Assembly: GCA_017620255.1 (NCBI GenBank)
Contig: JAFZQU010000008.1
Coordinates: forward strand, 1 to 46,545
Length of the DNA stretch: 46,545 nt
From: Lachnospiraceae bacterium
GTDB taxonomy: Bacteria; Bacillota; Clostridia; Lachnospirales; Lachnospiraceae
Reading direction: 5' to 3'
Shown one piece after another: positions 25,347 through 32,998 of the stretch. A program made the position numbers and the translations under genes. The notes under the pieces are model-generated. The model had not been told where the DNA came from. It ran no database searches and saw only the letters and a program-made list of their open reading frames with translations. Each line of letters begins with the position of its first letter. Within the stretch, counting starts at the first letter, position 1.

Positions 25347-27197
25347 ATGTATTACAATATTTCCTTTGACATTGCAGCGATCCTGTTACTCATCGTGATC
25401 GCGGTCGGCATGAAAACCGTTCTGTATACGGATACGCCGGGGCACAAGCTCGTGCGCCGCTATGTGTATGTCGTGATCGGGTATGCCGTGATCGACATGA
25501 TCACTGCCTACACGATCAGTTACGCGGAAATGGTGCCGGATCCGCTCAATCTCATATTGAATTCGCTCTATCAGTATTCGGCGGTCTTTACGGTGGCTGT
25601 GGCCATGCGGACGATCCTGAATTATTATCCGAGTGCGTCCAAAACCTCCGTGATGATCAACAGGATCCTGATATATCTGCAGGCCCTGCTTGTAACGGTA
25701 AACCTGTTTACCGGCTGTCTGTTCCGGTTTGAAAACGGTGTCTACCTGCACGGCCCCATCTTCTATGTAGCTTATGCATTGCCGCTCGCGACGGTTTTCC
25801 ATATGCTCTACGTTGCGATCGTAAACCGCGGCGACAGACCGGGAGTCATATCGAGGATCATCCTTTTGTTCCTGTTTTTGCCGACGATCTTTACGGGGAT
25901 CCAGATGATCCTGGGAAATGTTCTGCTCATCGCATTTGGTGAAGCGTTTTCCGCGCTCATCATGCTCTTCGCGCTTGAAACGCCCGACTACCGCAAACTC
26001 ATGAAGACGATGAACGAACTCGAGATCGCCCGGGAAGAAGCGAATATCGCCAATCGGACGAAGAGTGATTTTCTCGCAAGTATGTCCCATGAGATCCGGA
26101 CGCCGATCAACGGCATCCTCGGGATGAACACGATGATCCTGCGCGACAGCAAAGATCCGCAGATCGTCGAATATGCCGAAAATATAAGGATCGCGGGCAA
26201 CGGCCTGCTGTCGATCATCAATGATATCCTGGATCTTTCCAAGATCGAATCCGGCAGGACGGAACTCCTGCCCGCCAATTACGAACTGTTCTCGATCCTG
26301 AACGACTGCTATCAGATGAACCGGATGCGCGCGACGGAAAAAGGGCTTTCGTTCCTGATCGAAAACGATCCGGACATGCCGGCCGGCTACTATGGCGACG
26401 AGGTCCGCATCCGCCAGATCATGAACAACCTGGTCTCAAACGGCATCAAGTACACGAAGGAGGGCAGCGTTACGCTGCAAGTCGGGTTTGCAGCCGGCAC
26501 CCTTACGATCTCCGTCACGGACACCGGCATCGGTATCAAAGACGAGGACCTCGACAATCTCTTCAAGAGTTTCACGCGTCTCGAAGAGAGCAGGAACCGC
26601 CACATCGAAGGGACCGGGCTAGGCCTGCATATCACGAAGCAGCTCGTGAACATGATGAACGGCACGATCGAAGTGGAAAGCGAGTACGGCAAAGGTTCGA
26701 CCTTCACGGTCAGAATTCCGCAGAAGGTCACGGATCAAAGGCCCATGGGTGATTTTGCCGCAAGACAGAAAGAACATGTCAACCTCGAAGCGGGCCGGAC
26801 GAGCACTTTCAAGGCGCCCGGCAGAAAGGTGCTCATTGTCGACGACGTGAAGATGAACGTGCTCGTGTTCAAGGGGCTGCTGCGCGGGACGGAGATGACG
26901 ATCGACAGCGCACTTTCCGGCGCCGAAGGGATCGAAATGACGCAAAGATCCAAATACGACATCATCTTCATGGATCATCTCATGCCTGAAATGGACGGGA
27001 TCGAGGCGTTCCACAGGATCAGGGAAGATAAGGACAATCCGAACCACGATACGCCGGTCGTCGTGCTGACGGCGAACGCGATCGTGGGCATGCGCAATAC
27101 ATATCTGGAAGAAGGGTTTGCCGAGTATATCAGCAAGCCGGTCGAGCAGCAGGAACTGCTGACGGTGACCGGGAAACTGCTGGGAGATACGGATTAG
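25347..27197 (+). CDS. Hybrid sensor histidine kinase with response receiver
   Basis: A 616-residue membrane kinase. About six or seven hydrophobic segments fill residues 1-210, without a large outside domain. A short coiled linker (ELEIAREEANIANRTKSDFLA) leads to the phosphoacceptor MSHEIRTPINGILG (His about 249). The ATPase domain shows the N box QIMNNLVSNGIKYT, G1 DTGIGI and G2 GTGLGLHI. The receiver (about 495-615) has VDD, phosphoacceptor Asp in FMDHLMPEMDG, LTANA and SKP. It has no DNA-binding output, so phosphate must pass to an Hpt or regulator elsewhere. It lacks a ribosome binding site. A paralogous kinase follows after 54 bp. Confidence 0.92.
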   Translation: MYYNISFDIAAILLLIVIAVGMKTVLYTDTPGHKLVRRYVYVVIGYAVIDMITAYTISYAEMVPDPLNLILNSLYQYSAVFTVAVAMRTILNYYPSASKTSVMINRILIYLQALLVTVNLFTGCLFRFENGVYLHGPIFYVAYALPLATVFHMLYVAIVNRGDRPGVISRIILLFLFLPTIFTGIQMILGNVLLIAFGEAFSALIMLFALETPDYRKLMKTMNELEIAREEANIANRTKSDFLASMSHEIRTPINGILGMNTMILRDSKDPQIVEYAENIRIAGNGLLSIINDILDLSKIESGRTELLPANYELFSILNDCYQMNRMRATEKGLSFLIENDPDMPAGYYGDEVRIRQIMNNLVSNGIKYTKEGSVTLQVGFAAGTLTISVTDTGIGIKDEDLDNLFKSFTRLEESRNRHIEGTGLGLHITKQLVNMMNGTIEVESEYGKGSTFTVRIPQKVTDQRPMGDFAARQKEHVNLEAGRTSTFKAPGRKVLIVDDVKMNVLVFKGLLRGTEMTIDSALSGAEGIEMTQRSKYDIIFMDHLMPEMDGIEAFHRIREDKDNPNHDTPVVVLTANAIVGMRNTYLEEGFAEYISKPVEQQELLTVTGKLLGDTD

Positions 27198-27251
27198 GAA
27201 GACACAGGTTCTTGGATCTTCAACATATAGACAGAACACAGGGAGGAGATA

Positions 27252-29108
27252 ATGTCATCCAGTTTTATCTATGCGGAATTTGATTTTATCTGTATCGTGA
27301 TCATGACCATGCTTTTACTCAAAAGCGTGAACATGACCCGCTCACTCGCGCTGAAGCGATCGTATCTTGTCATGTTCATCTGTGCGATGGTCATCGTGTT
27401 GACGGATTTCCTCTATGAGATCACGGATGCGGGTGTGCTCCCGTCGTCGATCGTCCTGCTCTATATTTATAATTCCGTCTACTTTATCGCGGCGATCGCC
27501 ACGGCCTGGTTCTGGTACCGCTATACGCTGATGAGCATCCATTCGCCACTGATGAAAAGCCGCGCATTCCGTGTGATCACGGGCATTCCGGCCTGGATCC
27601 TTGCGCTGATGGCGGTCTTTTCTTTCAAGACCCACTGGGCGTTTTATTTTGAAGGAACGACATACCGCAGGGGCAATCTGAACACGCTGTATCTTGTGAT
27701 GCCGCTGATCTATTTCATATCGGCAGCAGGGATCGCGACCTATTTCCACCTGAAGCACAAGGACGAGCAGAGCAGGGAACGGCTCCAGCAGACGATCACG
27801 TTTGCGGCGTTTCCGCTGGTGTCCGTCTGGCTGCAGTTTTTCTTCATCGGGTTTCCGGCTGTGTGTATCGGTGCGACGCTCGGTGCCCTGCAGGTTTTCC
27901 TGAACAATATCGCAAGAGACCGCGAAAACCTGCTGGTGCAGGAAGCCGCGATCAAATCCAAGAACGAATTCTTCGCGGGCATGTCCCATGAGATCCGCAC
28001 GCCGATCAATGCGATCATCGGTATGGACACGATGATCCTGCGTGAAGCGACGGACGAGACGATCCGCGACTACGCAAAAACGATCGAGAATTCAAGCCGG
28101 ATCCTGCTGACGCTTGTCAACGATATCCTGGACATCTCCAAGATCGAGGCCGGAAAGATGCGGCTTCTGCCCGTGGACTATGAGGTCAAGGGCGTGCTTC
28201 ACGACCTGATCTCGATGTTCGCATCGGAAGCGGAAAAGAAAAAACTCGAGTTCATCTATGAGATCGATCCGAAGCTTCCTTCCAAACTGCACGGCGATGA
28301 GGTGCGGCTGAAACAGATCGTCATCAACATGCTTTCGAACGCGCTCAAATACACGAACGAAGGTACCGTGAAACTGACCATGGAAAAAGTCGGAGGGGAC
28401 GAAAAGAGCATCACGATGCACGTTTCCGTCGCGGACACGGGCTGCGGCATGAAAAAAGAGCAGCTTGGGAACATCTTTTCCCCGTACGAGCGGTTCGACG
28501 AGCAGTCCAACCGGAAGACGGAAGGCAGCGGCCTCGGCATGAGTATTTCCAAGCAGCTTTTGACCATGATGGATTCCGACATGCAGGTCGAGAGCGTGTA
28601 CGGATCGGGTTCGACTTTTTCGTTCGTGGTGGTACAGCAGGTCGTGGATCCGGAGCCCATCGGCGTCTGGAAGCTGAACGAGGATGTGTCTGACGCGAAA
28701 GACGAATACAAGCAGCACCTGCATCTGGCGGGCAAACGCCTGCTCTGCGTGGACGATACACCGGTGAACCTGCGCGTGTTCAAGGCTTTGTTAAAAGGCA
28801 GCGATGCGCAGACAGACTGCGTACTGACCGGCAAGGAAGCCCTGCAGATGGTGAAGGATCATCAGTATGATGTGATCTTTATTGATATCATGATGCCGGA
28901 AATGGACGGCGTCGAGACCCTGCATGCGATCAGGGCGGATGAAAATCAGGTAAGACCGGATACGCCGATCATCGCATTTACGGCAAATGCACTTTCCGGC
29001 GTAAAGGAAAAATATATCGCGGAAGGCTTTACGGATTATCTGTCCAAGCCGCTCCGTGCAAAAGACCTGGAGAAGATGCTGCAGCTTTATCTTCCGCAGG
29101 ATGTGTGA
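27252..29108 (+). CDS. Hybrid sensor histidine kinase with response receiver
   Basis: A 618-residue paralogue of the preceding kinase with the same plan: about seven membrane segments in residues 1-220, phosphoacceptor MSHEIRTPINAIIG, N box QIVINMLSNALKYT, G1 DTGCGM, G2 GSGLGMSI, and a C-terminal receiver with VDD, FIDIMMPEMDG, FTANA and SKP. GGGAGGAGATA precedes the ATG. The two tandem kinases may sense related signals or form a heterodimer; neither has an output domain. Confidence 0.92.
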   Translation: MSSSFIYAEFDFICIVIMTMLLLKSVNMTRSLALKRSYLVMFICAMVIVLTDFLYEITDAGVLPSSIVLLYIYNSVYFIAAIATAWFWYRYTLMSIHSPLMKSRAFRVITGIPAWILALMAVFSFKTHWAFYFEGTTYRRGNLNTLYLVMPLIYFISAAGIATYFHLKHKDEQSRERLQQTITFAAFPLVSVWLQFFFIGFPAVCIGATLGALQVFLNNIARDRENLLVQEAAIKSKNEFFAGMSHEIRTPINAIIGMDTMILREATDETIRDYAKTIENSSRILLTLVNDILDISKIEAGKMRLLPVDYEVKGVLHDLISMFASEAEKKKLEFIYEIDPKLPSKLHGDEVRLKQIVINMLSNALKYTNEGTVKLTMEKVGGDEKSITMHVSVADTGCGMKKEQLGNIFSPYERFDEQSNRKTEGSGLGMSISKQLLTMMDSDMQVESVYGSGSTFSFVVVQQVVDPEPIGVWKLNEDVSDAKDEYKQHLHLAGKRLLCVDDTPVNLRVFKALLKGSDAQTDCVLTGKEALQMVKDHQYDVIFIDIMMPEMDGVETLHAIRADENQVRPDTPIIAFTANALSGVKEKYIAEGFTDYLSKPLRAKDLEKMLQLYLPQDV

Positions 29109-29156
29109 GATGCGCACAGGTACCCGGGAATGCATTGACCTTCGGAGAGAAATCGT

Positions 29157-29987
29157 ATGAAAAACCTGATCAAACTGACGGATCTTTCGGTCGGAGAGAT
29201 TGAGAAACTGTATACACTGGTTGACGGGATCAAAGCGGGAGAGTACCGCGATCTTCTCAAAGACAAAACCGTGGTCCTTTTCTTTCCGGAAAGCAGCATC
29301 CGGACCAGAGTGACTTTTGAAAAAGGCGTCCGTCTGCTTGGCGGACAGACGATTTTGTTCCCGCCGGAAACGCTGGATAAACGGGAAGATCCCGCCGATG
29401 TGATGGGATATCTGAACAACTGGGCTGACCTGGTCATTGTGCGCCACAAAAAGATCGAAGTGATCGAAGCGCTCGCAGAATCCGCACACGTCCCCGTCAT
29501 CAACGCCATGACGTCGATCAATCATCCGTGTGAGATCTTAACGGACCTTTATGCACTCTCAAAGATCCGTAAGGATTTTAAGAAGGATAACTTCCTCTTT
29601 GTCGGCACAGACGGAAACATCGGCAGGACCTGGGCAGAAGCCTCTGCGTTGTTCGGCTTTTCGCTCGAGCAGTGCTGTGCAAAGGGATACGAACTCCCGG
29701 GGATCAAAACCTATGACAATATAGAAGAAGCGATCGCAGGCAAGGACATTGTCTGTACGGATTCCCTGCCGTCTGAGGCGCTTGCGGTGTTTGAAAAATG
29801 CCGGGTGACGAAAGAGATCATGGACAAAGCCAATGACGGCGCCATCTTAAATCCCTGCCCGCCGTTCTACCGCGGCGAGGAAGTGTCGGCCGATGTGATC
29901 GCATCGGATTATTTTGCCGGCTACGGATTCAAGAAGCACCTGCTCGAAGTGCAGCAGGCGATCATGGCTTATTGCCTGATGGAATAA
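29157..29987 (+). CDS. Atypical ornithine/aspartate carbamoyltransferase-family protein
   Basis: A 276-residue member of the carbamoyltransferase superfamily, shorter than the usual 300-330. The carbamoyl-phosphate site is intact: SSIRTR (residues 46-51), RHKKIE (96-101) and HPCEILTDL (123-131). The second-substrate site differs from ornithine transcarbamylase: the usual DxxxSMG loop is replaced by TDSLPSEA (201-208), and the HCLP motif by NPCPPFYRGEEV (232-243), keeping only the Cys and the RGxEV tail. The acceptor amine is therefore unlikely to be ornithine. GGAGAG precedes the ATG. It follows the second kinase by 48 bp and is not near arginine or pyrimidine genes. Confidence 0.8.
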   Translation: MKNLIKLTDLSVGEIEKLYTLVDGIKAGEYRDLLKDKTVVLFFPESSIRTRVTFEKGVRLLGGQTILFPPETLDKREDPADVMGYLNNWADLVIVRHKKIEVIEALAESAHVPVINAMTSINHPCEILTDLYALSKIRKDFKKDNFLFVGTDGNIGRTWAEASALFGFSLEQCCAKGYELPGIKTYDNIEEAIAGKDIVCTDSLPSEALAVFEKCRVTKEIMDKANDGAILNPCPPFYRGEEVSADVIASDYFAGYGFKKHLLEVQQAIMAYCLME

Positions 29988-30028
29988 GTTTTGCCTGATG
30001 GAAACGAACGCAGACAGGAAGGATAAAT

Positions 30029-31570
30029 ATGAAAAAAACAGTCATGATCGGGATGGCCCTGATCGGTTCTTGTGTGATCTTAACGGCGTGCTCCGGAAAG
30101 AATATGCCGGAAACAGATGATGTCTCGACCGAAACCGTGCAGGAGGAAGCACCGGAAAAATCAAAGCCGTCCAAACCGACCGCGAAACGCCCGGAACTGA
30201 AAAAGCCGGAAGCTGCAGAAGCGGTTCCTAAGGAACCTGCTGCGCCGAAAGACCGGTACGACCTCTATCTGGAAGTCCTTGCCAAGTACAAGGAGGCGCA
30301 GGATCAGAAGTATACCGCAGATCAGGCCATGGAAATGGGGATCTACAGCGAACTGGTGCAGTACGGATGGCCGGATGCGGTCGATCCGGATGCGGTGAAA
30401 TACCTGTATTATGACGTGGATTCTGACGGCTACGATGAACTGATCATTACATATTACGACGATATCGTGGATATTTACGGTTACGACGGCGAGAAGGTAC
30501 GGTTAGCGTATTCGACGCCCTATCGCGGTATCACGGAACTGTATCCGGACGGGATGCTGCTGATGCTCTTTTCGCTGAACGCGAGTGATTACAGGGCGGA
30601 GTGGTATCAGTATGATGCGGCACTCGGAGATTATCTGACTGTCTTTGAGAAACTGCATACCGATGAGAGCGGCGATGAATATTATCTGTTCTGCGCCTAC
30701 GGTATGACGGATGAAGAACATGCGGAAGTGGAAGAATGCTACCGCGCAAACGGTGATTACCCTGTCTGGCTGCACGAATGGGCGGACATGCTGGATCAGG
30801 CGGCATACGAAAAGCTCGCACCAAAGTCAGATCCGCTCAAGCTGCCGGAAGGAGAGCGCATTTCCGATCTGGATCTGTCGGCATCTCCCAAACCGCAGAA
30901 TGCAGGTGCACCCGATAAGCAGAATGCTGCAGATGCATCCGGTGATCAGGGCGCTGGGGTGAAGGTCACGATTACGAAGGATATGCAGAAGAAACTGAAC
31001 GTGTTCCTGTCCAATTTCGCAGAGCAGGGCATGTGCAAGTACGACTACGGGCATCCGGACATACCGGCCTTAGGCTATTTTGCCTTCCGCTGGAGTTATC
31101 TCAACAAGTACAAAGACGTACAGGTGCAGGGGAATTATTACACGGTCAGCTATGACGTTGTGAAAAAACTGGTGGATAAATATATGGGCTACAGTGTCAG
31201 CAAAGAAGAACTGGCGAACTATGGCCGGCCGGACGAGCTCCATCAGGGTTTCTTTCAAAACGGCGATTATTACATTCCGGCAGCTGACGGTGAGAGTTAC
31301 ACGGCGTTTGCCGTGGTGGAGTCGGCGGAAGATGTCGGCGGGGACAACCTGCGGCTCACGTTTGTCGTCTATGATCTGGATCTGGATATCTACTGGGACT
31401 GCAATGAGGGAATCCCTTCCAAATACTATACGCTGAGCGGTAAGGAAGCAGCGGATCTCGCCACTCCCGCTGAGGGCGGCTTCAGTGAGATCACCGAAAG
31501 CACGCGCGGCTTCGCGATCGTGCACAAGGACGGCGATTCCTATAAACTGCGGTATTATGAGGTGAGATAA
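30029..31570 (+). CDS. Secreted lipoprotein with FG-GAP-like Asp-rich segment
   Basis: A 513-residue lipoprotein: signal peptide with lipobox LTAC, then a Lys/Pro/Glu-rich linker (PSKPTAKRPELKKPE) of the cell-wall-spanning kind. Residues about 125-150 (YYDVDSDGYDELIITYYDD) resemble calcium-binding FG-GAP/dockerin-like segments and the lipoprotein at 964. A Gln/Asn/Ala-rich linker near residue 290-310 separates a C-terminal domain of 200 residues that I do not recognise. AGGAAGG precedes the ATG. A 13-bp direct repeat, TTGCCTGATGGAA, spans the end of the previous gene and its leader (29972-30003). Confidence 0.75.
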   Translation: MKKTVMIGMALIGSCVILTACSGKNMPETDDVSTETVQEEAPEKSKPSKPTAKRPELKKPEAAEAVPKEPAAPKDRYDLYLEVLAKYKEAQDQKYTADQAMEMGIYSELVQYGWPDAVDPDAVKYLYYDVDSDGYDELIITYYDDIVDIYGYDGEKVRLAYSTPYRGITELYPDGMLLMLFSLNASDYRAEWYQYDAALGDYLTVFEKLHTDESGDEYYLFCAYGMTDEEHAEVEECYRANGDYPVWLHEWADMLDQAAYEKLAPKSDPLKLPEGERISDLDLSASPKPQNAGAPDKQNAADASGDQGAGVKVTITKDMQKKLNVFLSNFAEQGMCKYDYGHPDIPALGYFAFRWSYLNKYKDVQVQGNYYTVSYDVVKKLVDKYMGYSVSKEELANYGRPDELHQGFFQNGDYYIPAADGESYTAFAVVESAEDVGGDNLRLTFVVYDLDLDIYWDCNEGIPSKYYTLSGKEAADLATPAEGGFSEITESTRGFAIVHKDGDSYKLRYYEVR

Positions 31571-31654
31571 GGATAGGAAGAAAGTTAAGCTTTGGTATTA
31601 TGAAGTGAGACAAGCACCGTCAATTTTCTGTTTTGGAAGGTTTACGGACCGGAA

Positions 31655-32122
31655 TGCACCCTGCGAGATGAAAATGTAGCGTCGGGGTGCATTTTTGGTT
31701 CATTGTGGGAGAGCGCGAAGGCGTAAGTGCATCCCGATGAGTGAAAGTGCAACTCCAGGGTGAAGCGTGCGTGGGGATATTTCACCCTGAGAGGCGAAAA
31801 TGTGATGCCGGGGTGAACGATCTTGATGGGGTGAGTGAGCAATTTCACCCTGAGAGGCGAAAATGAAGCGTCAGGGTGAAAAATAAGATCGGAGCAAACG
31901 GGAGATTTCATCCTGAAGGGCTAAAGTGTGTCAGCAGGGTGAAAGTGGGGAAAAATGAATGCACCCTGAGAAGCGAAAATGCGGTGTCAGGGTGAAAAAA
32001 CTGAACGCGGCAAAAGAGAAGTTTCACCCCGGGACGGAAAAATGCGGCATTAGGGTGAAAAGTGCGGGAGGAGCGAGTGAAAGAGTTCACCCCAGGAAGC
32101 GAAAACATGAATCCAGGGTGCA
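31655..32122. repeat. Family A inverted-repeat array, eight elements (A2)
   Basis: Eight 37-nt elements start at 31655, 31728, 31781, 31844, 31907, 31960, 32023 and 32086. Each is TKCAYCCYG (one copy ends CCCA), exactly 19 nt, then NRGGGTGMA. The interior consensus is AGAGGCGAAAATGNNGNNN, with GAAA conserved in most. Start-to-start steps are 73, 53, 63, 63, 53, 63 and 63 bp; the spacers between elements are 36, 16, 26, 26, 16, 26 and 26 nt. The 654-bp gap between genes at 31570 and 32225 holds nothing else recognisable. Confidence 0.88.
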
Positions 32123-32224
32123 TTTTTGGTTCATTCGCACTTTCAATTTGAGATATATCCATGATAGAATATATAGAATAGTTATTAAAAAATGATCGCG
32201 CGTATTCATGAAGGGGTGAAACGC

Positions 32225-32881
32225 ATGGAAATATATGATATTTCACAGGAAGTGTTCGGATGCAATGTATATCCCGGGGATCCGAGCCCGAAACGGGAAA
32301 AACTGCTCAGTATCAGTGAGGGTGCGGTGTGCAATCTGACAGCGTTTCAGATGTGTGCGCACAACGGGACACATGTGGATGCGCCGTATCATTTCTATGA
32401 TGACGGAAAAACGATCGATCAGGTCGGTCTCGACCGCTTTGTCGGGTATGCGTACGTGGCGGCACATGAGGGAGAGATCACGGCTTCGGACGCGGAAGAT
32501 ATCCTGCGGGCGGCCACGCAGCAGGCGGGAGAAGCCGTTTTAGCGCAAGGAAAGGATGCGGCCACGCAGCAGGCGGTCGCTGAAGCTGCGCAAAGCGCAG
32601 CGGAACGAATTCTGATCAAGGGAAAGGCGACACTTACGAAAGAGGGTGCGGAAGTATTCGCGAAGGCCGGCATCAAACTTTTCGGGAATGAGTCGCAGAC
32701 GGTGGGCCCTGAGGATGCGCCGATGGAAGTACATCTGATCATGCTTTCGGCACAGATCGTACTGTTGGAAGGAATCCGGCTGCAGGCAGTCCCGGAAGGG
32801 ATTTACCTATTAAATGCGGCGCCGTTGAATCTGGGCGGTGCGGATGGTGCGCCTTGCCGGGCGGTCCTTATGAAACCGTAA
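32225..32881 (+). CDS. Cyclase-family metal hydrolase (kynurenine-formamidase-like)
   Basis: A 218-residue protein of the cyclase family (metal-dependent hydrolases such as bacterial kynurenine formamidase). The metal site HNGTHVDAPYHF (about residues 43-54) is intact, and the C-terminal EGIRLQAVPEGIYLLNAAPLN is typical. The middle is expanded by an Ala/Gln-rich segment (residues about 95-127) containing a duplicated 19-bp block (32510-32528 and 32558-32576, 48 bp apart, 16 codons). The start at 32225 is preceded by AAGGGGTG. The substrate is unknown; no tryptophan catabolism genes lie nearby. Confidence 0.85.
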   Translation: MEIYDISQEVFGCNVYPGDPSPKREKLLSISEGAVCNLTAFQMCAHNGTHVDAPYHFYDDGKTIDQVGLDRFVGYAYVAAHEGEITASDAEDILRAATQQAGEAVLAQGKDAATQQAVAEAAQSAAERILIKGKATLTKEGAEVFAKAGIKLFGNESQTVGPEDAPMEVHLIMLSAQIVLLEGIRLQAVPEGIYLLNAAPLNLGGADGAPCRAVLMKP

Positions 32882-32890
32882 TTCCGTAAT

Positions 32891-32950
32891 ACAGAAGGCA
32901 GTGCCACAGAAGACAACACTACAGAAGACAATAATACAGAAAACAAACAT
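32891..32950 (+). repeat. 15-bp tandem repeat in frame after the cyclase stop codon
   Basis: Four 15-bp units begin with ACAGAA (32891, 32906, 32921, 32936). They lie in the same frame as the cyclase gene, three codons past its TAA, and would encode TEGSA-TEDNT-TEDNN-TENKH; the frame stays open to TAA at 32996-32998. Confidence 0.8.
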
Positions 32951-32998
32951 GTCAGAAAGCGGAAACAAAACGACACCTGCAGGGAAGGAGCTTCATAA

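Noticed and set aside
29972-30003. 13-bp direct repeat TTGCCTGATGGAA as a target-site duplication
   Set aside because: Only 6 bp lie between the copies, so no inserted element is present; more likely a local duplication.
31655-32122. Integron attC sites (palindromes with variable interior)
   Set aside because: No gene cassettes lie between elements, no integrase is present, and the core GTTRRRY/RYYYAAC motifs are missing.
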